Origin: Streptomyces sp. TRM70350
GTDB taxonomy: Bacteria > Actinomycetota > Actinomycetes > Streptomycetales > Streptomycetaceae
DNA: 64,000 nt
Direction of reading: 5' to 3'
Assembly: GCF_019219825.1 (NCBI RefSeq)
Contig: NZ_JAHUXH010000020.1
Span: 1-64,000 of the forward strand
Both the position numbers and the translations under genes were made by a program. Below are positions 50,836 through 60,147 of this stretch, in pieces. The notes under the pieces are model-generated. The model searched no databases, was not told the origin of the DNA, and saw nothing but the letters and a program-made list of their open reading frames with translations. Within the stretch, counting starts at the first letter, position 1, and each line of letters starts with the position of its first letter.

Positions 50836-51692
50836 CCACCTCTGCGGAGCAGCACCGTCCCCCCGCCGGGCACGACGTCAGGGCGCACGTCCACCGGGAC
50901 GAGGGCGAGGTGCCCGGCGACCAGAAGCCGCCTCCCCCGCCGAGCCGGACGGGCCCCCGCATCCGCTGGCAGAAGCTGACCTTGCTCCCGGTCTTCGTGG
51001 TGGCCGTGCTGCTGGCGACCTGGCTGTGGTTCCGGCAGGCCGACCTGGACCCGATCTCCCGGAACGCGCTGTCGGGCGGGCGGGTGCCCGAGGCGCTGTG
51101 GCAGCACGTCCGGCTGACCGCGATCTCCACGTTCTTCGTGCTGGTCATCGCCGTCCCGCTGGGCGTCCTGCTCACCCGCAGGACGTTCCGGAAGGTCGCC
51201 CCGGCGGCGATGGCGTTCGCCGGCATGGGCCGGGCGACCCCGGCGATCGGTCTGCTCGCGCTGCTGGTGATCTGGCTGGGCGTCGGCCACAGGTCGGCGC
51301 TGGTCGGCATCATCGTCTACGCCATCCTGCCGGTGCTGGCGAACACGATCTCCGGTCTCAGGGCGAACGACCCGACGCTGCTGGAGGCGGCCCGGGGCAT
51401 CGGCATGTCGCCGATGGGCGTGCTGACCCGGGTGGAGCTGCCGCTGGCGGTCCCGCTGATCCTGGCGGGCGTCCGCACGGCCCTGGTGCTGAACGTCGGT
51501 ACGGCGACGCTTGCGGCGTTCGGCGGCGGGGGCGGCCTGGGTTCGCTGATCACGACCGGCATCACCGGTCAGCGGATGCCCGTGCTGGTCCTGGGCTCCG
51601 TCCTCACCGTCGCCCTCGCCCTGCTGGTGGACTGGCTGGCCTCGCTGGCGGAGCTGCTGCTGCGGCCGCGGGGGCTGGAGGTGGGGACATGA
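50832..51692 (+). CDS. Osmoprotectant ABC permease, second subunit
   Basis: A 286-residue permease. An 80-residue polar and Pro-rich start precedes a first helix (LTLLPVFVVAVLLATWLWF), and the MetI-like core contains GMGRATPAIGLLALLVIWLG and the EAA loop ARGIGMSPMGVLTRVELPLA VPLILAG. It ends with GLGSLITTGITGQ. Partner of the permease at 48963. GTGA overlap with the ATPase and ATGA overlap with the binding protein fix its start and end. Confidence 0.92.
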   Translation: MTTSAEQHRPPAGHDVRAHVHRDEGEVPGDQKPPPPPSRTGPRIRWQKLTLLPVFVVAVLLATWLWFRQADLDPISRNALSGGRVPEALWQHVRLTAISTFFVLVIAVPLGVLLTRRTFRKVAPAAMAFAGMGRATPAIGLLALLVIWLGVGHRSALVGIIVYAILPVLANTISGLRANDPTLLEAARGIGMSPMGVLTRVELPLAVPLILAGVRTALVLNVGTATLAAFGGGGGLGSLITTGITGQRMPVLVLGSVLTVALALLVDWLASLAELLLRPRGLEVGT

Positions 51693-52642
51693 GGCGGTTG
51701 CTGTGCCTGGCCGTGGCGCTGGCCTCCGGCTGCGGGCTGACCAGCGGCTCCCCGATGGTCGACGATGTGCGGCCCGGGTCGATCGGGCGGGGCGAGCCGC
51801 TGAAGGGCGCCGATCTGACGGTCACGTCGAAGGAGTTCACCGAGCAGCTGATCCTGGGCGCGATCATGGGAATCGCCTTCGAGGCGGCGGGCGCGAACGT
51901 CCTCGACCGGACCGGCATCCAGGGTTCGGTGGGGTCGCGCGAGGCGGTCAGGAGCGGGCAGGCGGACGCCGGGTACGAGTACACGGGCACGGCCTGGATC
52001 ACGTACCTGGGCAACGGCAAGCCCGTCCCGGACCCGCGGCAGCAGTGGCGGGCCGTGCGTGACGCGGACCTGAGGAACGGCGTGACCTGGCTGGAGCCGT
52101 CGTCGCTGGACAACACCTACGCCCTGGCGATGAACCAGGCCAACTTCACGAAGTACGGCACCAGGACCCTCTCGGACGTGGCCGAGCTCGCCAGGACCCA
52201 CCCCGGGGCCGTGACGCTGTGCGTGGAGGGCGAGTTCGCCAACCGGGAGGACGGGCTGCCGGGCATGGAGCGGGCGTACGGCATGAACATCCCGCCGTCC
52301 CGGACCGCCCGGATGGACACCGGGATCATCTACACCCGGGCGGCGAAGGGGGGCTGCACGTACGGGGAGGTCTTCACGACCGACGGGCGCGTCAAGTCCA
52401 TGAACCTGGTGGTTATGGAGGACGACAGGAACGTCTTCCCCCACTACAACGCGGCCCCCGTGATCAACACCAGGACCCTTGAGGAATGGCCCGCGATCAC
52501 GGAGATCCTCGACCCGATCACGAAGAAGCTCAACAACTCCGTGGCCCGGACCCTCAACGCCAAGGTGGACGTGGACGGCGAGGACCCCCATCAGGTGGCG
52601 CTGGACTGGCTGGTGCAGGAGGGGCTGGTGCGGGAGGGGTGA
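51689..52642 (+). CDS. Osmoprotectant ABC substrate-binding lipoprotein
   Basis: A 317-residue OpuCC-type binding protein. The signal is short (MRRLLCLAVALASGCG); Cys-15 in ASGC is the likely lipidated residue. The domain has the QAT-family blocks LTVTSKEFTEQLILGAIMGI, SVGSREAVRSGQADAGYEYT GT and LEPSSLDNTYALAMN. Aromatic residues for cation-pi binding cannot be fully assigned by eye. Last gene of the operon. Confidence 0.92.
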   Translation: MRRLLCLAVALASGCGLTSGSPMVDDVRPGSIGRGEPLKGADLTVTSKEFTEQLILGAIMGIAFEAAGANVLDRTGIQGSVGSREAVRSGQADAGYEYTGTAWITYLGNGKPVPDPRQQWRAVRDADLRNGVTWLEPSSLDNTYALAMNQANFTKYGTRTLSDVAELARTHPGAVTLCVEGEFANREDGLPGMERAYGMNIPPSRTARMDTGIIYTRAAKGGCTYGEVFTTDGRVKSMNLVVMEDDRNVFPHYNAAPVINTRTLEEWPAITEILDPITKKLNNSVARTLNAKVDVDGEDPHQVALDWLVQEGLVREG

Positions 52643-52660
52643 ACGGTGGCCCGTGCCGGG

Positions 52661-53452
52661 CTAGCAGCTGGGGACCGAGCCCGTTCCCTTCTCCAGGGAC
52701 ACCAGGGACTGGACCGCGCCCTTCAGGGTCTTGACCGGGATCAGGCGGAGGCCCTTGGGCAGTTCCGACTTGGCGTCGGCGCATTCGGCGCTCGGGACCA
52801 GGAAGACGGTTGCGCCGTCGCGGTGGGCTGCCTGGGTCTTCAGGGCGACGCCGCCGACCGCGCCGACCGTGCCGTCGGCCTCGATGGTGCCCGTGCCGGC
52901 GACGGTGCGGCCGCCGGTGAGGTCGCCGCCGCTGCCGTCGCCCTCGAGCTTGTCGATGATGCCGAGCGAGAAGAGCAGACCGGCGCTGGGGCCGCCGACG
53001 TCGGCGAGTTCGAGGTCGACCTTGATGTTCTTGTCGTCGAGGCCGAGATAGGTGAGCGCCGCCTCGGTCGCCGCGTTCTGGGACTGGCGCATCTGGGCCT
53101 CGTTGTGCTGCTCGATCTCCTTGACGGTGTCACCGCTCGGGTAGACCGCGTCGCGGGGCATCACCGCCTGGTCGGTACGCCACCAGGCGTCGATCACATC
53201 GCCGAGCCGGACGCGGGTGTCCGGGCTGGTCGCCTCGATCGTCGTCATCCGCAACTGCCCGCTGGTCTCACGGGTCGGCGCACCGGAGATCGTGATCACC
53301 GGGGTGCCCTGGTCCTTGCCGAGCACGTTCGCCGTCATCCCCGGCTGCGCCACCGAGAACGGCAACGGCGCGGACACCGCCGTGGCGATCAGCCCGACGA
53401 CGGGCAGTGCGCAGACGGCGAGGGCCTGGGGGCGTGTGAGACGAGAGAGCAC
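52661..53452 (-). CDS. Membrane-anchored Lon-like (S16) serine protease with PDZ
   Basis: A 263-residue protein with one N-terminal helix (PQALAVCALPVVGLIATAVS), a PDZ-like middle and an S16 domain. Catalytic Ser-156 is in DVGGPSAGLLFSLG, and Lys-205 in VGGVALKTQAAHRDGA; ELADVGGPSAG and GGRTVAGTGTIEADGTVGAV GG are typical of the Ylb-like subfamily. There is no ATPase domain, so it processes short or local substrates outside the membrane. Related to YlbL of Bacillus. GTG start at 53452. Confidence 0.9.
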   Translation of the reverse strand: MLSRLTRPQALAVCALPVVGLIATAVSAPLPFSVAQPGMTANVLGKDQGTPVITISGAPTRETSGQLRMTTIEATSPDTRVRLGDVIDAWWRTDQAVMPRDAVYPSGDTVKEIEQHNEAQMRQSQNAATEAALTYLGLDDKNIKVDLELADVGGPSAGLLFSLGIIDKLEGDGSGGDLTGGRTVAGTGTIEADGTVGAVGGVALKTQAAHRDGATVFLVPSAECADAKSELPKGLRLIPVKTLKGAVQSLVSLEKGTGSVPSC

Positions 53453-53511
53453 GAGGTCAATCTAACGCGCGGGAGTGTTCGAACCATCTCCGGTCCGGAT
53501 CACGCCTGCGC

Positions 53512-54153
53512 TCAGCGCAGCGCCTCCGCCACCTCCCGGGCCGCGTCCACCACTCTCGGGCCGACCCGTTCCGGTACCGCGTCCGCCAGCATCACCACGC
53601 CCACGCTGCCCTCGACGCCGGTCACGCCGACCAGGGGCGCGGCGGCGCCGCACGCGCCGGCCTCCAGTTCGCCCTGGGTGAGGGTGTAGCCGGGGTCGCC
53701 GCCCGGGCGCTGACGGGCCGCCAGGATCGCCTTGCCGGCGGCGCCCCGGTCCAGGGGGTGGCGGAAGCCGGCCCGGTAGGCCACGTGATAGTCCGTCCAG
53801 GTCGGCTCGACCACGGCGACGGCCAGCGCCTCCGCCCCGTCCACCAGCGTCAGATGCGCCGTCGCCCCGATGTCCTCGGCCAGCGACCTGAGCGCCGGCA
53901 GCGCGGCCTCCCGTACCAGCGGATGCACCTGCCGTCCGAGCCCCAGCACACCCAGCCCGACCCGGGCGCGCCCGCCCAGGTCACGGCGTACCAGCGCATG
54001 CTGCTCCAGCGTGGCGAGCAGGCGGTACACGACGGTCCGGTTCACGCCGAGCTTGGTGGACAGCTCGGTGACGGTGAGCCCGTGGTCCGTGTCGGCCAGC
54101 AGCTTGAGGACCCTGAGTCCCCGGTCGAGCGTCTGAGAGGTCTCCGCGGTCAC
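53512..54153 (-). CDS. IclR-family transcriptional regulator
   Basis: A 213-residue regulator. The N-terminal winged HTH is QTLDRGLRVLKLLADTDHGL TVTELSTKLGVNRTVVYRLL, and the C-terminal IclR effector domain contains AAGKAILAARQ and VGVVMLADAV; at this length the domain is shorter than usual. GTG 54153 is chosen as AAAGGAG lies eight bases before it. The regulated gene is not evident from the context, since neighbours are on their own. Confidence 0.9.
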   Translation of the reverse strand: MTAETSQTLDRGLRVLKLLADTDHGLTVTELSTKLGVNRTVVYRLLATLEQHALVRRDLGGRARVGLGVLGLGRQVHPLVREAALPALRSLAEDIGATAHLTLVDGAEALAVAVVEPTWTDYHVAYRAGFRHPLDRGAAGKAILAARQRPGGDPGYTLTQGELEAGACGAAAPLVGVTGVEGSVGVVMLADAVPERVGPRVVDAAREVAEALR

Positions 54154-54483
54154 GACGCCCACTCCTTTGGTGGTGAGGTCGGCAGCCCCCTCTCGGCGGA
54201 TGCGTCACCGAGTCCCGTCAGCGACGCGCTTCAGAGGCTGCCGATCGGCTGACGGCCCGGCCGGTGGTCCGGGCCCAGTCGCTTCACGGCTGCGCTCCGC
54301 GGCGGCGCTGCCACGGGGCGTGTGCGTAGCGGGACAGTAGCGAAGGGGGTTCGCTGAGCGGAAGGCTCCGTCCAGAATCCGGTCAGAGACCGGTATGGGG
54401 TACTCCGATTTGTCCCGGTACGTACGGCGTGCAGCACCCCGAAAGGGGCACGGGGGCGTATCGACCAGGCACAGCGCCCGGCG
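54154..54483. other. Intergenic region, helicase to IclR regulator
   Basis: Both flanking genes are on the minus strand. The region contains the IclR promoter and the helicase 3' flank; CCCC-GAAA-GGGG near 54436 is a minor hairpin. No gene is recognised. Confidence 0.4.
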
Positions 54484-56337
54484 TCACCGCATCCGCGTCG
54501 CCCACTCCTGCACCTTGGCGATCCGCTGCCGCAGCTGCCCCGCCGTCGCCTCCGCGCTCGGCGGCCCGCCGCACACCCGGCGCAGTTCGGTGTGGATGAC
54601 ACCGTGCGGCTTGCCGCTCTGGTGGACGTACGCACCGACCATGGTGTTGAGCTGCCGCCGCAGCTCCATCAGCTCCTTGTGGCTGACCACCGGCCGCCGC
54701 TCGGCGGGCAGTTCGAGCAGGTCGGCCTCGGCGTCCGGCCTCTTGCGGCTGTGCGCGATCTGCCGCGCCTGCCGCTTCTGGAGCAACAGCTGCACCTGGT
54801 CGGGTTCCAGCAGTCCCGGAATGCCGAGGTAGTCCTGCTCCTCCTCGCTCCCCGGGTGCGCCTGCATCCCGAACTCGGCGCCGTTGTACATGACCCGGTC
54901 GAAGACGGCGTCGGATTCGAGGGCCTCGAAGGGCAGCATGTCCTGCTCGCCGGTGTCCTCGTCCTTCTGCTGCTCCGCCTCCCTGAGGAGCTTGTCCTCC
55001 TCGGCGTACGGGTCCTCCTCGCCGTCCTTCTTCGGCTTGTCGAGCACGTGGTCGCGCTCGCGCTCCATCTCGTTGGCGAAGGACAGCAGGTCGGGGACGG
55101 TGGGCAGGAAGACGGACGCGGTCTCGCCGCGCCGCCGGGACCGTACGAAGCGGCCGACGGCCTGCGCGAAGAAGAGCGGTGTCGAGATGGTGGTGGCGTA
55201 CACCCCGACCGCGAGCCGCGGCACGTCGACGCCCTCGGACACCATCCGCACCGCGACCATCCACCGGTCGGTGTTGTTGCTGAACTCGTCGATCCGGTCG
55301 GACGCCCCGGCGTCGTCGGACAGCACGAGGGTCGCCTTGTGGCCCGTGATGTCCCGGATGAGCTTGGCGTACGCCCGCGCCGAGTCCTGGTCGGAGGCGA
55401 TGACGAGGGCACCGGCGTCCGGAATCGCCTTCCTGACCTCGGTCAGCCGCTGGTCGGCGGCGCGCAGCACGGCCGGCATCCAGTCACCGCGCGGATCGAG
55501 CGCGGTACGCCAGGCCTGGCTGATCGCGTCCTTGGTCATCGGCTCGCCGAGCCGCGCCTCGATCTCGTCACCGGCCTTGGTGCGCCAGCGCATGTTGCCG
55601 CTGTAGGAGAGGAAGATGACGGGCCGCACGACGCCGTCCGCGAGGGCGGAGCCGTAGCCGTAGGTGTAGTCGGCGGCGGACCGCCGGATGCCGTCGGCGC
55701 CCTCCTCGTACGTCACGAAGGGGATGGGGTTGGTGTCGGACCGGAAGGGCGTACCCGTCAGGGCCAGCCGCCGGGTCGCGGGCTCGAAGGCCTCCAGGCA
55801 GGCCTCACCCCAGGACTTGGAGTCACCGGCGTGGTGGATCTCGTCGAGGATGACGAGGGTCTTGCGCTGCTCGACGCGGTTGCGGTGCAGCATGGGCCGC
55901 ACGCCGACGCCCGCGTACGTCACCGCGACGCCGTGGTACTCCTTGCCGAGCGGCCCGGCGCTGTACTCGGGGTCGAGCTTGATCCCTATGCGCGCCGCGG
56001 CCTCCGCCCACTGCTTCTTCAGATGCTCGGTGGGCGCCACCACGGTGACCTGCTGCACGACGTGGTGGTGCAGCAGCCAGGACGCCAGCGTCAGCGCGAA
56101 GGTCGTCTTGCCGGCGCCGGGGGTGGCGACCGCCAGGAAGTCACGCGGCTGCTCCTGGATGTACTTCTCCATCGCACCCTGCTGCCAGGCACGCAGCTTG
56201 CTGGCGGTACCCCAGGGGGCGCGGCCGGGGAAGGCGGGCGAGAGGTGATGGGAGGACGAGGAGGAAGCGGACATAGCAGCGGGCCCGGAGGGCCCTCCGT
56301 TGAGGGTGGTGGCGGGCGACGGGCGGGCGGTAGTCAC
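54484..56337 (-). CDS. DEAD/DEAH-box helicase, SF2 (XPB-like)
   Basis: A 617-residue superfamily 2 helicase. Motif I is ATPGAGKTT near residue 72, motif Ia VVAPTEHLKKQW, motif II DEIHH, motif III LTGTPF, motif V VRMVSEGVDVPRLAV and motif VI QAVGRFVRSRRRGE with the arginine finger. It lacks the XPB-specific RED and nuclease regions, and its C-terminal ~200 residues are charged and of unknown role. This actinobacterial type is present in nearly all Streptomyces; a DNA-repair role is likely but not shown. Confidence 0.93.
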   Translation of the reverse strand: MTTARPSPATTLNGGPSGPAAMSASSSSSHHLSPAFPGRAPWGTASKLRAWQQGAMEKYIQEQPRDFLAVATPGAGKTTFALTLASWLLHHHVVQQVTVVAPTEHLKKQWAEAAARIGIKLDPEYSAGPLGKEYHGVAVTYAGVGVRPMLHRNRVEQRKTLVILDEIHHAGDSKSWGEACLEAFEPATRRLALTGTPFRSDTNPIPFVTYEEGADGIRRSAADYTYGYGSALADGVVRPVIFLSYSGNMRWRTKAGDEIEARLGEPMTKDAISQAWRTALDPRGDWMPAVLRAADQRLTEVRKAIPDAGALVIASDQDSARAYAKLIRDITGHKATLVLSDDAGASDRIDEFSNNTDRWMVAVRMVSEGVDVPRLAVGVYATTISTPLFFAQAVGRFVRSRRRGETASVFLPTVPDLLSFANEMERERDHVLDKPKKDGEEDPYAEEDKLLREAEQQKDEDTGEQDMLPFEALESDAVFDRVMYNGAEFGMQAHPGSEEEQDYLGIPGLLEPDQVQLLLQKRQARQIAHSRKRPDAEADLLELPAERRPVVSHKELMELRRQLNTMVGAYVHQSGKPHGVIHTELRRVCGGPPSAEATAGQLRQRIAKVQEWATRMR

Positions 56338-56470
56338 GGTCTCCGTGGGGGTCGGGCGGCTCGGCTGGGTACGACAACCGGGCCACCCTACCGGCGGCCA
56401 CCTCCCGCCAAGGCGCGAACTCCCCCGGGTCGCCCGCGGGTGGGACCGACGTCACAGCGCGCCGCCGCCG

Positions 56471-57919
56471 TCACCGCTCCCGCAGTCGCGTCGTCACCCA
56501 CGCCCCCACCAGCGCCACCCCCGCCATCGGCAGGAACACTGCGGCGAACGCGGCCGGGTGGGAGGCCGTGGCCCCGGTCGCCGCGTGGGTCACCGTGCCG
56601 CCGCCGAGGGCCGCGAAGGCGGCGCCGCCGACGGCCAGGAGGACGACGTTGGAGAGGCCGTCGGAGATCTGCAGGGCGGCGGAGTTGGTGCCGGCCTGGT
56701 CGGGGGCGGAGAGGTGGAGCAGCAGGACGCTGGTGGAGGAGATGACCAGGCCCATGCCGAGGCAGCCGAAGCCCCAGGCGACGGCCACGATCCATACGGG
56801 GACGGCGTCGAGCAGGACGCTCGGGGCGGTGGCGATGGCCGCCGCGACCAGCAGCATGCCCAGCGTCATCAGGCGCTCCCGGTACGGCTCCAGGCGCGGC
56901 CGCGACTGCGCCCACGAGCCCAGCGCCCAGGTCGCCCCGCCCGCCGCCAGCGAGAGACCGGCGAGCGTCGGGGACAGCCCCCGCTGGGTGACCAGCATCA
57001 GCGGTACGAAGGACTCCGCGGCGATGAAGGCCCCGGCCGCGATGCCGCGCAGCAGCACGACCGAGGGCAGCCCACGCGCCGCCCGGTAGGTGCCGCGCGG
57101 GAGCAGCCCCAGCACCGCGGGGATCAGCAGCGCGGCGCCCGCCACGCCGGGCAGCACGGACAGCCAGCGCAGATCCTGGGCGGCGTACTGGAGCAGGCCC
57201 GCGCCGAACGAGATGCCGAGCGCGAGGCGGATACGGCGGCGGTCGAAGGAGGCGCCCCGGCCGTCGCCGTCCGTCACCGCTCCGGACGCGCGGGTCCGTA
57301 TCTGCGGCAGCGCGAGTGCCAGCGGCAGCAGCACCAGCACCGGTATCCCCAGGAACACCCAGCGCCAGCCCAGCTGTTCGGTGACCGCACCCGCCGCGAG
57401 CGGCCCGACCACCGACGGCACCACCCAGCTCGCCGCGAACGCCGCCATGATCGCCGGCCGCAGCCGCTCCGGATAGACCCGCCCGACCACGACGTACAGC
57501 GCCACGATCACCAGCCCGCCGCCGAGCCCCTGCACCGCGCGCCCGAGGATGAACAGCCACATCGCCCCGGCCGTCCCGGACAGCAGCAGCCCCGCGCCGA
57601 AGGCGGCGATGCCGGTGGTCAGCGCGCCGAGCGGCCCCCGCCGGTCCGACCACTGCCCGGCGAGCACCATCCCGAACAGGCTCGTCGTGAAGTACCCGGA
57701 GAACGCGAACGCGTACAGCGACACCCCGTCCAGCTCCCGCGCCGCCACCGGCATCGCCGTACCCACGGCCGTCGCCTCGAAGGCGATCAGCAGCACGACC
57801 GAGACGATGCCCACGCTCAGCGCCCGGTACGACCGGCCCAGCACACCCTCGCTGCCGGGTTCCGGCGGGACGGTCAGGGCGTCTGCGACGTCGGTGTCGC
57901 GGGGGTTCGGGGCAGCCAT
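56471..57919 (-). CDS. MFS transporter, DHA2-like
   Basis: A 482-residue permease with 12 to 14 hydrophobic segments. The motif A region SLFGMVLAGQWSDRRGPLGALT (GxxxDRxGRR type) and VQGLGGGLVIVALYVVVGRV (antiporter motif C-like) are present. Drug or metabolite export is probable; substrate unknown. ATG 57919 is preferred; ATG 57940 or an earlier frame start is possible as no strong ribosome site is seen at any. Confidence 0.9.
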   Translation of the reverse strand: MAAPNPRDTDVADALTVPPEPGSEGVLGRSYRALSVGIVSVVLLIAFEATAVGTAMPVAARELDGVSLYAFAFSGYFTTSLFGMVLAGQWSDRRGPLGALTTGIAAFGAGLLLSGTAGAMWLFILGRAVQGLGGGLVIVALYVVVGRVYPERLRPAIMAAFAASWVVPSVVGPLAAGAVTEQLGWRWVFLGIPVLVLLPLALALPQIRTRASGAVTDGDGRGASFDRRRIRLALGISFGAGLLQYAAQDLRWLSVLPGVAGAALLIPAVLGLLPRGTYRAARGLPSVVLLRGIAAGAFIAAESFVPLMLVTQRGLSPTLAGLSLAAGGATWALGSWAQSRPRLEPYRERLMTLGMLLVAAAIATAPSVLLDAVPVWIVAVAWGFGCLGMGLVISSTSVLLLHLSAPDQAGTNSAALQISDGLSNVVLLAVGGAAFAALGGGTVTHAATGATASHPAAFAAVFLPMAGVALVGAWVTTRLRER

Positions 57920-58610
57920 GCCTGTCAGCGTAAGGGGCATAACTGGATGTGGCCCCTGTCGGGAGACGGTGATCGCCTCGGACCTTGGTCGTAGACCCAC
58001 CGTTCCCAAACACTGAGCGGGAGTGAGTCCCGTTACCAGGTCTGCTGCTCAGTGGCGCTGCCCCGAACGGTGCTGGGCAGGCTGGTCCCCCGCTTTCGCT
58101 CCGCCACCGGTGACACACATCTGGTGTGCGGTCCGGGCAGGTGGGGGCGGGTTTCCTCACGCCTGCGGGTGCCCGAGGGGGCCTGGACGGTCCGATGCCC
58201 ACGACAATCGCTCCGGTCGTCGTGGGGCGGTGCCGTCCGTCGCCGGATCGGGTGCCCGAGGGCGCGTCGCCCGACCGCGATGCTCGCCGCATCGTGCGAT
58301 TTGGCATGCCATGGCAACGGAGAACAGCCCCGGGCACACTACGGATGACCGGACCCACACCCCCGACCCCCGGCACTCACTCACACTCACCAGAATCACT
58401 ACCGCTCACTAAGGGGTCCTTGCACTATGCCCGCCCGGGTCGCGTGGTCTGGCACCGCACCTCGCCGCGTTGCCGAAACGCCCAGGTAGCTCCGCTACCA
58501 GGGCGCTCCGGCGCCTTGCGATGCACGGCACCAGACCACGCGACCTGATCAGACGCTCATAGTGCAAGGACCCCTAAATCGGCAGCAGTTCGAAACCCCC
58601 TCCGCGTGCC
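57920..58610. other. Long intergenic region with a MITE-like insertion
   Basis: No gene is recognised. The MFS promoter must lie near 57920-58020. The middle (58020-58400) has no codon bias in any frame and resembles degenerate non-coding DNA; GGTGCCCGAGGG occurs twice there. The right part is the 162-bp palindromic element (58413-58574), about 36 bp before the SUKH-4 stop. Confidence 0.5.
58413..58574. mobile_element. 162-bp palindromic MITE-like element, copy 2 (inverted)
   Basis: Reverse complement of the element at 30409, identical at 159 of 162 positions. The ends are GGGGTCCTTGCACTATG and CATAGTGCAAGGACCCC, and the flanking bases are TAA on both sides (58410-58412 and 58575-58577), a second independent 3-bp target duplication. 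As transcribed RNA it would fold as one long hairpin. Confidence 0.9.
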
Positions 58611-59789
58611 TCAGAGCACCTCGCCCGCCTCGTCCTGGAACAGCTCCGTCCAGTAGTGCCAGCCGGAGGGGTCGGCCGTGCCCGTGGGGTCCACCTTGCG
58701 CAGGACGTCGATCATCGTCGCCGCCAGCTGGTCGTACGTCTCCGTCGTCAGCTCGTGGTCCGTCGCCGCGTCGATCCTCTTCTCCCGGTGCAGCAGCCAG
58801 AGGGTGAAGGCAAGGGTGGAGATGTCCGTGTTGAGGGGGTACAGCTTCGCCTCGGGTTCGCTCCAGTTCAGGACCTCGCCCGTGGCGCCGTCGACGACCA
58901 GGCTGTTGTCCTCGATCAGATGGCCGAGGCGTATCAAGTGGTCGGCGCGGTCGGGGAGCCTGTCGGTGGGGAAGTCGCCGGGGCGTTCCTCGGTGTAGTA
59001 CTCGGTCAGGGTCGGGAGCGGGACGTCCGTGTCGAGGTAGCAGAGGAAGCCGTCCTCGGGCAGGCCCGTCTCGCGCAGGAAGCGGCGGGTCGGTTCGTGG
59101 GTGAGGGTCGTGGGGAAGTCGACGTCCTCGAAGCGGGCGATCCGGGCGGCGCCGAACTCCTGCTCCAGCAGGCGCGGGGGCAGGTCCAGGGCGAGGCCGG
59201 ACTCCGCGCCCGGGCCCGCGATCAGGGCGAGCGGGCGGATCAGTGCCGCCATCCGCCAGTACGGCGGCATCTCACCGTCCGGTCCCGTCCCCTCCTCGAA
59301 CACCGCCAGCAGCTGCCGCGTCGCCTCCGTCACCGCCTTCGGGCCGAAGCGGCCGGCGTACGAGGCGAACCGGCCGCGCAGGTCCGCCAGTTCCTCCGTC
59401 GCCGCGGCGCACCGCACCAGCGTCCGCAGCGACGGCGCCAGCGGGCGGCTGTCCGTCAGGGCGGGGCGGTCGTGGAAGAAGTACATCGTCGAGACCTCGC
59501 CACTCGCGCCGTCGAGCAGCACCGACTCCGACTCCAGGCCGTCGGGTGCCAGGAGTCCGCCTGTCACGAGCTGTTCGCGCAGCCGGGCCAGCAGGCCGTC
59601 GGGGTCGGCCGTGGAGTCCGCCACCGTCCGCAGGCCGTCCCTGCGCAGTGCCTCGAACGTCAACAGGGCGCTGTCGCCCGGCAGTCCGGGACCCGTCAGC
59701 CAGCGGCGCGTCGGCGCGTGTGTGACGTACGGGTCGAGTTGGTCCTCGGTCAGGGTGATCACCGCGGCAGCGGCGTCGATCGTGCTCAT
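58611..59789 (-). CDS. SUKH-4 family immunity-type protein, two tandem domains
   Basis: A 392-residue protein with two SUKH-4-like units. The first begins LDPYVTHAPTRRWLTGPGLP and the second FPTTLTHEPTRRFLRETGLP; each continues with a LxxDG/LVVDGATGEV strand. SUKH proteins neutralise toxins of polymorphic or contact-dependent systems, or serve as general protein-interaction modules in the cell. No toxin gene is adjacent. ATG 59789 has GGGGGAG upstream; the longer frame to 59867 is not conserved. Confidence 0.85.
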   Translation of the reverse strand: MSTIDAAAAVITLTEDQLDPYVTHAPTRRWLTGPGLPGDSALLTFEALRRDGLRTVADSTADPDGLLARLREQLVTGGLLAPDGLESESVLLDGASGEVSTMYFFHDRPALTDSRPLAPSLRTLVRCAAATEELADLRGRFASYAGRFGPKAVTEATRQLLAVFEEGTGPDGEMPPYWRMAALIRPLALIAGPGAESGLALDLPPRLLEQEFGAARIARFEDVDFPTTLTHEPTRRFLRETGLPEDGFLCYLDTDVPLPTLTEYYTEERPGDFPTDRLPDRADHLIRLGHLIEDNSLVVDGATGEVLNWSEPEAKLYPLNTDISTLAFTLWLLHREKRIDAATDHELTTETYDQLAATMIDVLRKVDPTGTADPSGWHYWTELFQDEAGEVL

Positions 59790-60053
59790 GGCTCCCCCGC
59801 GCATGCTTGTCCAGGAGGTACGCCCGCCGTCCGTGCCCCGCGCGGCCGTCCCCACTGCCCAGAACACTACGCGCCACCACTGACAATCGCTCCGACCTGC
59901 GCAAACAGTCAGCGAACGGCAGGAGAGAGGGCCGCCCGGCAGACACGCCGGGCGCCCTCAATGCCTTCAGGGGCGCGAGGAACTGCGCGACCAGCCACAC
60001 ACAACCCGCAGCAGCCGTACGTCACAAGCCCCCACGGCGAACCCGCGCACTCT
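59790..60053. other. Intergenic region upstream of the SUKH-4 gene
   Basis: SUKH-4 promoter region and xanthine-dehydrogenase 3' flank, both minus strand. No gene or RNA is recognised. Confidence 0.4.
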
Positions 60054-60147
60054 CACCACCGGCCCCGGCAGCCTCACTGCCCGGTCACCACCGACCCGGC
60101 AGCCTCACTGCCCCGTCACCACCGACCCGGCAGCCTCACTGCCCCGT
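60054..60147. repeat. 31-bp tandem repeat, three copies, spanning the dehydrogenase stop codon
   Basis: Copies begin at 60054 (32 bp, one extra C), 60086 and 60117; each contains GGCAGCCTCACTGCCC. On the minus strand each copy carries the codons for the C-terminal VTGQ and the TGA stop. The period of 31 puts each repeated stop in a different frame. The second and third copies are identical over 31 bp. Confidence 0.9.

Noticed and set aside
58023..58548. Several short plus-strand frames between the MFS and SUKH-4 genes
   Set aside because: No codon bias or motif, and they run into the palindromic element; treated as non-coding.
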